Source of the DNA: Peribacillus asahii
GTDB lineage: Bacteria; Bacillota; Bacilli; Bacillales; DSM-1321
Reading direction: 5' to 3'
Assembly: GCF_003570725.1 (NCBI RefSeq)
Contig: NZ_QWVS01000012.1
Span: 1-64,000 of the forward strand
Length of the DNA: 64,000 nucleotides
Shown piece by piece: positions 39,622 through 48,662 of this stretch. Made by a program: the position numbers and the translations under genes. The notes under the pieces were generated by a model, which was not told where the DNA came from, did not search any database, and saw only the letters and a list, made by a program, of their open reading frames with translations. How positions within the stretch are numbered: position 1 is the stretch's first letter; every line of letters starts with the position of its first letter.

Positions 39622-40302
39622 TTACCGATTTGAAATTTGCCAATCGATTTCTTGCATACCCCATTGCTTTAAATAGGCGTTTGTCTTCGAAAAAGGCTGG
39701 CTCCCAAAGAAACCTCGATTAGCTGAGAGCGGACTTGGATGTGGAGCTGTTAAAACTTTATGACGCTCTATATCAATGAGAGACATTTTACTTTGAGCTG
39801 GTTTCCCCCATAGAATAAACACCATCGGCTTTTCTCGTTCATTCAACAAACGAATCACTTCTGTCGTGAACGTCTCCCAGCCCTTCCCACGATGAGAATT
39901 TGCCTCTCCTTCTCGTACCGTCAAAACAGTATTTAACAGCAGCACCCCTTGCTTAGCCCATTCAATGAGATAACCATTATTCGGAATGGAACAGCCTATA
40001 TCTTGATGCAGCTCCTTATAGATATTCTTTAAAGATGGCGGAATTTTCACTTCAGGTTGAACAGAAAAGCTTAAACCATGCGCTTGATTTGGACCATGAT
40101 ACGGGTCTTGCCCAAGAATAACAACTTTCACCTCTTCATAAGGGGTTAATTGAAGGGCCTGGTAAATGTTCTCAGCCTTCGGATATACATGATGCTGTTC
40201 ATACTCTTGCTCCAAGAAATGTTCGAGCTCCATATAATATGGTTTTCTAAATTCTTTTTCTAAAAGAACTTGCCAATCTTTTGCTAACACGTGGTTTATC
40301 AT
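39622..40302 (-). CDS. ung: Uracil-DNA glycosylase
   Basis: Removes uracil from DNA in base excision repair. The 226-residue family 1 enzyme has the water-activating loop [26 protein letters not shown] and the minor-groove loop [16 protein letters not shown] 40302 has GGAGG six to seven bases upstream; the GTG two codons earlier touches that site. Confidence 0.97.
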   Translation of the reverse strand: MINHVLAKDWQVLLEKEFRKPYYMELEHFLEQEYEQHHVYPKAENIYQALQLTPYEEVKVVILGQDPYHGPNQAHGLSFSVQPEVKIPPSLKNIYKELHQDIGCSIPNNGYLIEWAKQGVLLLNTVLTVREGEANSHRGKGWETFTTEVIRLLNEREKPMVFILWGKPAQSKMSLIDIERHKVLTAPHPSPLSANRGFFGSQPFSKTNAYLKQWGMQEIDWQISNR

Positions 40303-40457
40303 TTTCACCCTCCTTTTTATCTCTCATTATTACCTATCATATAAGCGAAAACAAAGTTCTTCTTCATTTTACAGAATGGAAATAATGGTATATTCTAAAA
40401 CAAGGATATTGGGTATAATATCATACAGATTTTAATTCTCCTAAGGGGGTCACACAT

Positions 40458-41285
40458 ATGACTATGAAAAAAGCGATGACAGTAGCTGGCTCAGATTCTA
40501 GCGGGGGCGCTGGTCTTCAAGCTGACTTAAAAACATTCCAAGAATTCGGCATTTACGGAATGTCTGCACTGACAACGATTGTAACAATGGATCCAAAAAA
40601 CGGTTGGGCACATAACGTATTCCCAACACCTGTTAACGTATTAGAAGCACAAATGGAAACGATCTTATCTGTCGGCATCGACGCAATGAAAACAGGTATG
40701 CTCGGTTCAGTAGAAATTATTGAACTCGTTGCTCGAAAAATAGACGAACTAAAATTAGATAAAGTCGTAATTGACCCTGTTATGGTATGTAAAGGTGAAG
40801 ATGAAGTGCTTCATCCTGAAACAGCTATTGCTCTTCGCGACGTGCTTGTACCAAGAGCAACAGTCGTTACACCGAACCTTTTCGAAGCGGCACAATTAGC
40901 TGGAACAGCACCTATTAAAACGATCGAGGATATGAAACAAGCGGCAGAAAAAATTCATGCGCTTGGTGCAAAATATGTCCTTATCAAAGGTGGAAACAAA
41001 TTAGACCACGATAAAGCAATCGACCTTTTATTCGATGGCAAAGAGTTTGAAATTTTAGAATCCGAAAAAATTGAAACAACAAATACACATGGTGCTGGCT
41101 GCTCATCTTCAGCAGCAATTACAGCTCAACTGGCAGAAGGAAAATCAGTAAAAGAAGCGATTTATACAGCAAAAGACTTCATTACTGAAGCTGTACGTCA
41201 TTCTTGGAAAATGAATGAATATGTAGGTCCAGTTAATCATGGAGCCTATCATAAATATGGCACGCCAAACAAAGTAACTCAATAA
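40458..41285 (+). CDS. pdxK: ThiD/PdxK-type (hydroxymethylpyrimidine/pyridoxal) kinase
   Basis: Ribokinase-fold kinase of 275 residues. It has AGSDSSGGAGLQADLKTF at the start, KTGMLGS, VIDPVM and the anion-hole THGAGCSSSAAI with a Cys, as in B. subtilis YwdB (pyridoxine/pyridoxal/HMP kinase); the substrate cannot be fixed by sequence alone. ATG follows AAGGGGG. It stands alone between terminators. Confidence 0.9.
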   Translation: MTMKKAMTVAGSDSSGGAGLQADLKTFQEFGIYGMSALTTIVTMDPKNGWAHNVFPTPVNVLEAQMETILSVGIDAMKTGMLGSVEIIELVARKIDELKLDKVVIDPVMVCKGEDEVLHPETAIALRDVLVPRATVVTPNLFEAAQLAGTAPIKTIEDMKQAAEKIHALGAKYVLIKGGNKLDHDKAIDLLFDGKEFEILESEKIETTNTHGAGCSSSAAITAQLAEGKSVKEAIYTAKDFITEAVRHSWKMNEYVGPVNHGAYHKYGTPNKVTQ

Positions 41286-41302
41286 TGAATCTACATCATC
41301 AT

Positions 41303-41337
41303 AAAAGGCTTGCTCCAATATATAGAGCGGCCTTTTC
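41303..41337 (+). terminator. Terminator of pdxK
   Basis: AAAAGG/CCTTTT outer stem and GCTC/GAGC inner stem separated by a small internal loop; ends in TTTTC. Confidence 0.7.
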
Positions 41338-41363
41338 ACTTTCATATATAGGGGGGAAAATCG

Positions 41364-41711
41364 ATGAAATCTATTGATTTAAAAGAAGTACAGGCTGTCA
41401 TTGACTCCTTTGCTAAGCAGGATGTTTATCTTCATTTGGAGACAACAAATGGAGCCTATGCCAGCCATCATAATGAAGCGTTCTTCTCAGCAGGTGCTTA
41501 TATTAGAAATGCCCTTGTTCAATATGAACATGGAAAAATCATTGGTGAAGGCCCATACCGGGTTGGCTTAAAACTTTCTATCGGCTGGATTTATGCAGAA
41601 GGTTTAACTCATTTTGAGGTGGATCAATCAGGTAGATTATTATTAGCCGGACTTGATTATACAGGCAAGCTAGCTGTTGCCTTACAGCTTAGTTACAGTC
41701 CGTTTGAATAA
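41364..41711 (+). CDS. DUF1806 family protein (YojF)
   Basis: 115 residues, alpha/beta, with HLETTNGAYASHHNEAFFSA, GPYRVGLKLSIGWIYAEGLT and a C-terminal hydrophobic strand. It is found next to bshB2 and is probably coupled to bacillithiol or thiol metabolism by context only. ATG follows AGGGGGG. Confidence 0.85.
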   Translation: MKSIDLKEVQAVIDSFAKQDVYLHLETTNGAYASHHNEAFFSAGAYIRNALVQYEHGKIIGEGPYRVGLKLSIGWIYAEGLTHFEVDQSGRLLLAGLDYTGKLAVALQLSYSPFE

Positions 41712-41732
41712 GGAATGGAAGGAGAGATAATA

Positions 41733-42398
41733 TTGGAAAAGGAAAAACATATTTTAGTCGTGTTCCCGCACCCTGATGACGAATCGTTTGCTGTTGCCGG
41801 AACGCTCGCTCTACACATTCAAGCTGGTACGCCTGTTACATACATGTGTTTAACATTAGGTGAAATGGGGCGCAATCTTGGCAACCCGCCATTTGCAACG
41901 AGAGAATCACTTCCAACTATTCGTAAGCAAGAGCTCCTGAATGCTGTTAAAGCAGTTGGGATTCAAGATTTACGAATGATGGGACTACGTGATAAAACGG
42001 TTGAATTTGAGGATGACGAAAAGCTAACAAACATGATTACAGAAGCTATCGATGAACTTCAACCCTCTTTAGTAATTACATTCTATCCAGGTTACAGCGT
42101 GCATCCTGATCACGAAGCAACAGGAAGAGCTGTTGTACGAGCTATTGCAAGAATGTCAGAAGATGAGCGTCCAAAGCTCCATTGTGTAGCTTTTTCAAAC
42201 AACTGCCTAGATGAATTAGGAAATCCAGATATTGTACACGATATTCGTTCTGTTCAAGATAAAAAACTAGCTGCCATGAAAGCACATCGTTCTCAAACAG
42301 AGGCACTTCTAGCAAATTGGGAAGAACAAGTCGCCAACAAAGAAGTAGAATTCATTTCTCAACTTATGGAAGAACGTATGTGGACATATAAATTTTAA
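41733..42398 (+). CDS. bshB2: Bacillithiol biosynthesis deacetylase BshB2
   Basis: Deacetylates N-acetylglucosaminyl-malate, the second step of bacillithiol synthesis, and may act on bacillithiol S-conjugates. The 221-residue LmbE/PIG-L fold has the zinc motif HPDDES near the start and SVHPDHEATG later. I set the start at the TTG at 41733: AAGGAGAG is seven bases upstream and the product MEKEKHILVVFPHPDDESF fits the family. Confidence 0.9.
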   Translation: MEKEKHILVVFPHPDDESFAVAGTLALHIQAGTPVTYMCLTLGEMGRNLGNPPFATRESLPTIRKQELLNAVKAVGIQDLRMMGLRDKTVEFEDDEKLTNMITEAIDELQPSLVITFYPGYSVHPDHEATGRAVVRAIARMSEDERPKLHCVAFSNNCLDELGNPDIVHDIRSVQDKKLAAMKAHRSQTEALLANWEEQVANKEVEFISQLMEERMWTYKF

Positions 42399-42423
42399 GA
42401 CAACCCGCCATTGGCAGGTTGTC
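42399..42423. terminator. Bidirectional terminator between bshB2 and the MarR gene
   Basis: GACAACCCGCC pairs with GGCAGGTTGTC, one mismatch, three-base loop; T-rich flanks on the plus strand. Confidence 0.75.
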
Positions 42424-42424
42424 T

Positions 42425-42853
42425 TTACTTTCCACTTTCTTTTAAATTTTTCTGTAGACTCCTCAAAGTTCGCCTTGTTACTTCACGATCATTTTCAGGA
42501 ATATCTTTCATAATATTTTGTTCAAATTCATCGACTATCTTTTTACCTCCCTCATATGTATGTACACCTAAGTCCGTCAACTGAATACGGCGTTCCCTCT
42601 TGTCTTTTCCCGGAATTTGTTCAATAAACCCTCGCTCTTCTAAACGATTAACGGTCCTTGTTATAGTTGGTTTTTCCACATTTAAATAAGTGCTAATTTC
42701 AACAAGCGTGGCCGTCCCAAACTCATGTAAATAATAAATAACCGACCATTGAGCTTGATGTAAATCTATTTTAGAAAGATGCTCATTTAATTTCTTCGTA
42801 AAGAATCGAGATACTTGTAGATAATGGTGAAAAAATTTATTGTAAAAAGGCAT
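42425..42853 (-). CDS. MarR family transcriptional regulator
   Basis: 142-residue winged-helix repressor: ATLVEISTYLNVEKPTITRT (recognition helix region) and GKDKRERRIQLTDLG (wing). The ATG at 42853 follows GGAGGTGGAG. It lies downstream of the MFS transporter on the same strand, and the transporter promoter has a MarR-like palindrome, so that pump is its likely target. Confidence 0.9.
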   Translation of the reverse strand: MPFYNKFFHHYLQVSRFFTKKLNEHLSKIDLHQAQWSVIYYLHEFGTATLVEISTYLNVEKPTITRTVNRLEERGFIEQIPGKDKRERRIQLTDLGVHTYEGGKKIVDEFEQNIMKDIPENDREVTRRTLRSLQKNLKESGK

Positions 42854-42994
42854 TGCTCCACCTCCAAAGATATAACCGCCTAATATTTCCTCATTAGAAA
42901 ATTCGCCTTTCACTCACCTTTTGGAAAAAGGCCTAGTTATCATTATACTATCCTCTTAAAATCATCAGCTATATCAAAGTACATTTTTCAATCA

Positions 42995-43025
42995 AAAAAA
43001 ACGCCTGTAAATATAATTACAGGCG
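42995..43025 (-). terminator. Terminator of the MFS transporter
   Basis: CGCCTGTAA-TTATAT-TTACAGGCG on the minus strand followed by a run of eight T residues. Confidence 0.9.
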
Positions 43026-43102
43026 GAGAAAAGGGGGAATACTTTTGGAAAAATTCAATTACGTCAATAGTATGTCCCCTTATGATATCTTTTATACCGC
43101 TT

Positions 43103-44305
43103 TTAAAAATTTTCAGCATGCAATCGTTTACCTGTTTGGCTCGATGCTTTTTTTCCATGAAGGAAATAATACACAACAAGGCAAGCAAAGGCACTGATCG
43201 CCATTATGACATATAAACCACGAAAGCCTATAGAAGGTACCAGAAAACCTAATAAGAACGGACCTACTCCAACCCCTAAATCTGTAAATAAGAAGAATGT
43301 GGAGGTTGCCAAACCCATTCGATGCGAAGGTGCCTTTTTCACCACAATCGCCTGAGCGCTTGATTGGTATGTACCATAACCAATTCCAATAAGAGCCCCA
43401 GCAATTAATAACACTGATCCTATATAAGCCTGACTTAGTAAAACGAGCCCAATGGCAAACAATAGAATCGCTGGATAAATAACTGCATTCTCCCCATATT
43501 GATCAAACCAACGGCCCGTAAACGGACGGGATAATAATAAAAAGACAGAGAACATTACAAAGAAAAAGCTTGCTGCACTAACTAAATGAATCTCCTGTGC
43601 GTAACTTGTTAAAAACGATAAAACACTTGAGTAAACAAATCCAATAATCGCCATTAACAATGAAACAGGAAGAGCACTTTTCTCAAAGAAATCACCTAAT
43701 TTTAATCCTTTTTCCGTTTTCTCTTCTGTAAAAGTCAACGATGGAATGCGTATAAATAGTGTCGCTAATAAGCCAGCAACTGAGAAGGCTGTTACAGCGA
43801 AAAATACGAATGTATAGCTTAAATATTGTGTAATCATTAACCCGATAAAAGGACCAATTCCCATCGCTATATTCATACTCATCGAGAAGTAACCCGTGCC
43901 TTCACCACGTCTTTCGGCTGGAATAATTTCAGCGGCAATTGTTGCTGTAGCAGTCGTCGCAATACCAAAAGCAATCCCATGAATAACACGATTCAAGAAT
44001 AAAAGAGCTAAACTATTTGTAAAAAAATAAAGAATGCAGGCAATAAGAAATAACACAAGCGACAAGATCAGCATCTTCTTCCGACCAATTCGATTAATGG
44101 TCTTCCCTGCAATTGGACGAACTAGAACAGCTCCAAGCACAAATATACTAGAGGCAAGCCCTGCTTGACTCGGGGAGGTCTGAAACTCCTTTAGTGTATA
44201 AGCGGTTAATGTAACCATTAATAAATAAAAAGTTAAAAAAATAAAAAAGTTTGTCGACGAAACGATAATAAAATCTTTCGTCCACAATTTCGGTTTGTGA
44301 CTCAT
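43103..44305 (-). CDS. MFS transporter, drug/metabolite efflux type
   Basis: 400-residue 12-helix major facilitator. The loop after helix 2, RPIAGKTINRIGRKKMLILS, is the MFS signature; helix 5 has a GxGPFxG-type motif (AMGIGPFIG) as in 12-helix antiporters of the DHA1 group. Substrate unknown. The promoter overlaps a MarR-type palindrome. ATG preceded by AAGGAGAG at 14 bases, which is rather far. Confidence 0.88.
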   Translation of the reverse strand: MSHKPKLWTKDFIIVSSTNFFIFLTFYLLMVTLTAYTLKEFQTSPSQAGLASSIFVLGAVLVRPIAGKTINRIGRKKMLILSLVLFLIACILYFFTNSLALLFLNRVIHGIAFGIATTATATIAAEIIPAERRGEGTGYFSMSMNIAMGIGPFIGLMITQYLSYTFVFFAVTAFSVAGLLATLFIRIPSLTFTEEKTEKGLKLGDFFEKSALPVSLLMAIIGFVYSSVLSFLTSYAQEIHLVSAASFFFVMFSVFLLLSRPFTGRWFDQYGENAVIYPAILLFAIGLVLLSQAYIGSVLLIAGALIGIGYGTYQSSAQAIVVKKAPSHRMGLATSTFFLFTDLGVGVGPFLLGFLVPSIGFRGLYVIMAISAFACLVVYYFLHGKKASSQTGKRLHAENF

Positions 44306-44383
44306 AAATTAACTACTCTCCTTCTTCCTTTCTATAGCATTTAATAACATATGATTAAATATATTGGTAAGCTCATCCACTAC

Positions 44384-44428
44384 TATAGTTATCTAGGTAA
44401 CTATACTCCTGTTTTTCACACTTGTCTA
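44384..44428 (-). promoter_or_regulatory. MFS promoter with MarR-type operator
   Basis: TAGACA (44423-44428), 17-base spacer, TATAGT (44400-44405). The palindrome TATAGTTA-TCTAGG-TAACTATA (44384-44405) covers the -10 box and start site, a typical repressor placement. Confidence 0.7.
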
Positions 44429-44494
44429 GTGGTAATTTGCAAAAGTTAAGCTAAAATCTAGCAAGTCCATAATATTTAGTCATATGACCTAATA

Positions 44495-44529
44495 AAGAAA
44501 TACCGTACTCTATTGAAGAATACGGCATT
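44495..44529 (-). terminator. Terminator of the double P-loop ATPase gene
   Basis: Minus strand AATGCCGTA pairs with TACGGTATT (one G-U), followed by TCTTTATT. Confidence 0.7.
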
Positions 44530-44538
44530 GGCTATTAA

Positions 44539-45666
44539 TTAATGCAAAATCGACTTAATTGTATTTCCTTTTGCTAAATCGAGGATATCCGTTTCCATAT
44601 CCTTTTGAATATCATCAATAATCGTAAAGTCAATCGCTCTTTGATAAATCTTTTCTATCTCATCATGCAGCTTCTTCGCTTCGGATAAACTAGCTGTTCC
44701 ATCATTCATCTTTGCACGATATATAGCTGAAACGTCTTTAATTTGGTCACTATAAATTTCGTCTGTTCCAGGTAAAATAGCAACCTTATATAAATCGATA
44801 ATTTCATCGCCTGCACGACTTGGAAAATATTCATGAGGAGCTGTACTATCAAAAATCGCCATTCCAAGCTCCCGAACAATCACCATATCCAAACTATTTG
44901 GATCAAATCCACAATGATAGATTTCAACATCAAAGCCTCTATTCTCCGCTGTCGTGGCAAGCTTTTTCAACAGCGTCGATTTTCCTGAACCAGGTCTTCC
45001 TTTTAAGAAATAACGTTTCGGCAAACCTTCCGTTAAATTAGGAACATAGTCCACAGCCCCAATCGGTGTAGCAGCTCCTAGAAAACGATGTCGTACATCT
45101 GCTTTCTTATTCAAGAAAATATCACCGAAGAACTTTGTTTTTAATTTCCCTGTTAATGCATTTAACTTTTCAAAATCCATATTGGCAATATATATTTCTT
45201 CCCATTCATCATGAACAGCTAGTGCCTCAGCATAATATTTGTAAGCCCTCTCATAAGCTTCCTGCCGTTCCTTCATTAAACGAAGAATCTCTGCTTTTTC
45301 CGCAACTAACTGCTGTGAATTCCATGCATGACCTAAGTTCACATATTCTTCAATAGCTCCTGGTGCTTTCGGTTCTACGACATGCGGCTCTGTTCCATCC
45401 ACAATCCCAATTTTTAAAGCCGGAAAAATAACACCATCAATCGAATCTGGATCGGAAGAACAATGAATATACTCTACATCATAGCCTTTTTCTAGCCATT
45501 CATTCGCTAATTTTTTCATTAACGTTGATTTTCCCATCCCTGGGCCGCCTTTTAAAATAAAGATCTTCTCTAACTCAGCGAAATTAGATTCGTATAAGCT
45601 AAAATAACCTCTTGCTGTATTTCCCCCGGCAAAGTAATGCAATGCTTTTCCTGTCACTTTGAACAC
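44539..45666 (-). CDS. Tandem P-loop ATPase-like protein (PRK06851 type)
   Basis: 375 residues made of two similar halves. Each has a Walker A: LKGGPGMGKSTLMKKLAN (about 39-56) and LKGRPGSGKSTLLKKLA (about 222-238), followed by GYDVEYIHCSSDPDSIDGVI or GFDVEIYHCGFDPNSLDMVI. It belongs to an uncharacterised Firmicute family. Start is a GTG at 45666 close to GAGGAG; another GTG three codons later is possible. It has its own terminator and no partner gene. Confidence 0.75.
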   Translation of the reverse strand: MFKVTGKALHYFAGGNTARGYFSLYESNFAELEKIFILKGGPGMGKSTLMKKLANEWLEKGYDVEYIHCSSDPDSIDGVIFPALKIGIVDGTEPHVVEPKAPGAIEEYVNLGHAWNSQQLVAEKAEILRLMKERQEAYERAYKYYAEALAVHDEWEEIYIANMDFEKLNALTGKLKTKFFGDIFLNKKADVRHRFLGAATPIGAVDYVPNLTEGLPKRYFLKGRPGSGKSTLLKKLATTAENRGFDVEIYHCGFDPNSLDMVIVRELGMAIFDSTAPHEYFPSRAGDEIIDLYKVAILPGTDEIYSDQIKDVSAIYRAKMNDGTASLSEAKKLHDEIEKIYQRAIDFTIIDDIQKDMETDILDLAKGNTIKSILH

Positions 45667-45782
45667 ACTCTCCTCTTTAACCAGATGTGTTGCTTCAGGA
45701 TAGGGTATGCAAAACAGAATGGATAGGTGAATGCCTACCTTTTAATAAGTATGGTTTTCCATCAGCTATTCATAGAAACAGC

Positions 45783-45808
45783 AAAAAGGCTATCCAAAAA
45801 GATAGCCT
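45783..45808 (-). terminator. Terminator of the YbaK-family gene
   Basis: AGGCTATC and GATAGCCT pair around a six-base loop; TTTTTGC on the minus strand. Confidence 0.85.
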
Positions 45809-46282
45809 CTATTTCGTTAATGCTTCCACTTTCACCTCAGTCGCAGCTATTAAATTTTCAAGAGTTAGTTCAATTTGCGTACCAATTTTCCCACCGCTGA
45901 CAATGATGGTATCAAGATTTTTAGCACTATCATCCACAAAGGTTGGATATAGCTTCTTCATCCCAATCGGAGAACAGCCACCGCGGATATAGCCCGTCCA
46001 TTTTAGAAGATCTTTGACATGAAGCATTTCAATCTTCTTCTCGCCCGCTGCTTTAGCTGCCTTTTTCAAATCTAGTTCTTCTCCTACTGGAATGACAAAG
46101 ACATATACATGCTGCGGGGCACCATGAGCAACTAACGTTTTAAACACTGACTCAGGATTTTTTCCAATTTTCTCAGCAACCGACAAGCCATCAATTTTGC
46201 CGTCTTTATTGTCATAGCTCATCATCTGATAGTCGATTTTCTTTGCATCAAGAAGACGCATCGCATTTGTTTTACTAGCCAT
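45809..46282 (-). CDS. ybaK: Cys-tRNA(Pro) deacylase, YbaK/EbsC family
   Basis: 157-residue editing-domain protein that clears Cys mischarged on tRNA-Pro. Contains LVAHG, VIPVGEELDLKKAAKA with the family lysine, and GYIRGGCSPIGMKKLYPTFVD. ATG 46282; AGGAG is 12 bases upstream, while the in-frame TTG is too near that site. Confidence 0.9.
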   Translation of the reverse strand: MASKTNAMRLLDAKKIDYQMMSYDNKDGKIDGLSVAEKIGKNPESVFKTLVAHGAPQHVYVFVIPVGEELDLKKAAKAAGEKKIEMLHVKDLLKWTGYIRGGCSPIGMKKLYPTFVDDSAKNLDTIIVSGGKIGTQIELTLENLIAATEVKVEALTK

Positions 46283-46312
46283 AAAAAACAAGAACTCCTT
46301 TAATCTAAACGC

Positions 46313-46903
46313 TTATTCTGTCTCGCGTTCCTTTCTTTTTCCGCCGCGGAATACATTCGCACTACGCGCATATTCTACATCGCTCACACCTAAACGGAAG
46401 TTAATAACGCGTGCAACTGCAAATAAATAATCTGATAAGCGATTTAAATATTGAAGTGCTAAAGGAGACACGGCAGCTCCCGTTTTCACAAGGGCAACAA
46501 CCAATCGTTCTGCACGACGAGTCACTGTACGAGCAAGGTGAATTGTTGCCGCTGCCTTTGATCCTCCTGGTAAAATAAATCGCTCTAATGCTGGAGCTTC
46601 TACGATAAATGCATCAATTCTCTCTTCTAAATATGTAATCGCTTCATCCGTTAACTTTTTCGGTGCTTTTTCAGAAATGGTTGCTAAGTCGCCGCCACAG
46701 TCAAATAGCTCATGTTGAATTTTTTCAAGATCTGCTAATACATCAGCGAAAACAGCAGGATCTAACTCCGTCACCGCAAGCCCAATATAACTATTCACTT
46801 CGTCAACTGTACCATAAGACTCCACTCGAATATCGTCTTTATCTAAACGACCGCCAATCACACTTGTTTGTCCTTTATCACCTGTACGTGTGTAAATCTT
46901 CAT
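46313..46903 (-). CDS. pduO: ATP:cob(I)alamin adenosyltransferase, PduO type
   Basis: Attaches the 5'-deoxyadenosyl group to cobalamin. The 196 residues have TRTGDKGQTSVIGG at the start (ATP site), SYGTVDEVNSYIGL and RTVTRRAERLVVAL in the helical bundle. Last gene of the riboswitch-controlled cobalamin operon. A second, unrelated adenosyltransferase (BtuR) is encoded at 56,581. ATG follows GAGGAGG. Confidence 0.93.
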   Translation of the reverse strand: MKIYTRTGDKGQTSVIGGRLDKDDIRVESYGTVDEVNSYIGLAVTELDPAVFADVLADLEKIQHELFDCGGDLATISEKAPKKLTDEAITYLEERIDAFIVEAPALERFILPGGSKAAATIHLARTVTRRAERLVVALVKTGAAVSPLALQYLNRLSDYLFAVARVINFRLGVSDVEYARSANVFRGGKRKERETE

Positions 46904-46918
46904 AAAAAAATTCCTCCT

Positions 46919-47344
46919 CTATTTTACTTGTTGAGCTATTCCATACCAAATGATGTCAACGCGGCTAGAAGCAGCAGCTATATCTTGAAAAAACCAGCCG
47001 GAAGCATCGCGCCAAGTTCGATTACACGCTTCAATTGGGACAATTCCTTTTGTAATATCCGCTCCAATGATAATACAACACCTTGTTTTTTTCTCCTCTT
47101 CCCATATTCGCCATCGTTTGATGATTTCCTGCCATTTTATGCGAATTGCCTCTGCCGTTTGCTCTTGTATATCGTTTCGAAGCCACATCTCGACTCCCTG
47201 CAATACAACAAAATCTTCATCAAAATCAAAGGGAAGTGCTTCATCTTGATAAGCAGATATCCATTGAACTGGCGCCTTCTCAGAGTAATAATTCCTTACC
47301 CATTTTGCTTTTCCATTATAGGCACCACCCGTAACGAAGTGCAT
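46919..47344 (-). CDS. CobU-like protein with degenerate P-loop
   Basis: 141-residue protein related to adenosylcobinamide kinase CobU (48,659-49,234) but shorter. Where CobU has GGVRSGKSRFAE this has GGAYNGKAKWVRNYY, so the Ser/Thr of Walker A is lost; IIIGADITKGIVPIEACNRT replaces the CobU guanylyl segment IIVSNEV. Likely not an active kinase. The ATG at 47344 follows GGAGGGGAG, and the gene overlaps cobC by 49 bases. Confidence 0.75.
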   Translation of the reverse strand: MHFVTGGAYNGKAKWVRNYYSEKAPVQWISAYQDEALPFDFDEDFVVLQGVEMWLRNDIQEQTAEAIRIKWQEIIKRWRIWEEEKKTRCCIIIGADITKGIVPIEACNRTWRDASGWFFQDIAAASSRVDIIWYGIAQQVK

Positions 47345-47919
47345 CGCTCTCCCCTCCTCCATGCTTCTTTATCATTCCAAAACAATTTATACCCACCTGC
47401 ATGGGGAATCTGCCAATCCCAAAATGACTTTTCCTCAGGGGCATAATGGGCTAACAATTCACGAACTACGCCGCCATGTGTCATAATGGCGATATTCTCT
47501 GCTTTTTCAATGTTAAGATTTCGCCAAGCTTCCCTGATTCTTTCCGAAAAAACAGGATAGCTTTCCCCATTCGGAACATCCGCTTTCATTGGGTTTTCCA
47601 ACCAAGCTTGATAGTATGAATCTTCCTTCAATTGTTCATACGTTTTTCCTTCCCAAAGTCCCCAATTCATTTCACGAAAAGCAAAGTCTGATATAATAGA
47701 GGCATTCGGAAATAGGAGCTGTGCAGTTGTTACACAACGAGGCAAATCACTGGAGATGACATGTTCATATGTATCAAAACAGCCGGCTAATGCCTGAATG
47801 TCTGCCTTGCCGCCTTCACTTAGAGGAGAATCTGTCCAACCAAGATAGGCCTTGCGCTCGTTAGCCTCTGTTAGCCCGTGACGAAGTAATGTAATAGCCA
47901 CAGAATGAACCATAACCAC
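47296..47919 (-). CDS. cobC: Histidine phosphatase CobC-like (alpha-ribazole phosphatase)
   Basis: Likely removes phosphate from alpha-ribazole-phosphate or cobalamin-phosphate. The 207-residue phosphoglycerate-mutase-fold protein has LLRHGLTEANERKAYLGW with the phospho-His and MTHGGVVRELL with the second His. I chose GTG 47919, which has AAGGAG seven bases upstream; the ATG two codons later is possible. It overlaps cobS and the cobU-like gene. Confidence 0.88.
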   Translation of the reverse strand: MVMVHSVAITLLRHGLTEANERKAYLGWTDSPLSEGGKADIQALAGCFDTYEHVISSDLPRCVTTAQLLFPNASIISDFAFREMNWGLWEGKTYEQLKEDSYYQAWLENPMKADVPNGESYPVFSERIREAWRNLNIEKAENIAIMTHGGVVRELLAHYAPEEKSFWDWQIPHAGGYKLFWNDKEAWRRGERCTSLRVVPIMEKQNG

Positions 47920-48662
47920 AATTCCACTCCTTCTACTGATGCACCTAATACATCCCCAGTGATTCCGCCATACCATTGCACAATTTTCTTCTTAAGAAAT
48001 AGCAAAAATAAACCGCTTGCTATCATAAGAATCATTAATAAAATACCGAGTTTCGTTCCTAATACAAAAGCTATCACAGCACTTGCCAGTAAATATAACC
48101 AATAAACGTGCAGACTATTTTTGCGAGCAGCACTTTGAAAAAAGGCCCCTAAGCCTTCTTGTTTAGCAAGTGGCATTTTACAAAGCAAATAGCCCATCAC
48201 ACACTTGCTTAAAAACGGCATAATAATGATGAGAAAATAACTCCAAACGGTTAATCGGTCAACAATCTCATAAATAAATAAGAAACGCATAGCAAGCAGC
48301 ACAATAACCGAAATAACACCAAAAGCACCTGTACGCGAATCTTTCATAATCTCTAAACGTCGTTCTTTATCCTGATAGGAAAAAAATGCATCGCTCGTAT
48401 CAATCCAGCCGTCCAAATGTAGACCACCGGTTAACACAATTGTTAATAACCAAAGAACAAAAGCGATTGAAAGCGTTGAAAACGGAGTCCATTCAACCAT
48501 TGCATATAAAACAGCTCCCATTACCAGGCCGAGTAACACTCCTACTAGAGGAAATGTTTGAATGGCACGATGGATAAATGGTTTCTCCATTGGCAGTGCT
48601 TTTTTTAGCGGAATAACCGTTAAAAATTGCAGGTTGATCAGAAACCCAATCAGTGCACTCAT
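47871..48662 (-). CDS. cobS: Adenosylcobinamide-GDP ribazoletransferase (cobalamin synthase)
   Basis: Membrane enzyme joining alpha-ribazole and adenosylcobinamide-GDP. The 263 residues have about six helices; LQFLTVIPLKK at the start and TGGLHLDGWIDTSDAFFS, with the acidic metal-binding motif, are typical. Start at 48662 after AAAAGGAGG; it overlaps the end of cobU by four bases. Confidence 0.93.
   Translation of the reverse strand: MSALIGFLINLQFLTVIPLKKALPMEKPFIHRAIQTFPLVGVLLGLVMGAVLYAMVEWTPFSTLSIAFVLWLLTIVLTGGLHLDGWIDTSDAFFSYQDKERRLEIMKDSRTGAFGVISVIVLLAMRFLFIYEIVDRLTVWSYFLIIIMPFLSKCVMGYLLCKMPLAKQEGLGAFFQSAARKNSLHVYWLYLLASAVIAFVLGTKLGILLMILMIASGLFLLFLKKKIVQWYGGITGDVLGASVEGVELWLWFILWLLHYFVTG

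Noticed and set aside
43045-43197. Plus-strand TTG ORF of 50 codons with AAGGGGG upstream
   Set aside because: About 95 bases overlap the MFS gene end in antisense. Only the ribosome-site-like sequence supports it, so it was not called as a gene.
46868-47446. Plus-strand 192-codon ORF opposite the CobU-like gene
   Set aside because: It runs antisense through two overlapping cobalamin genes, has no ribosome site, and its sequence does not resemble a protein family.
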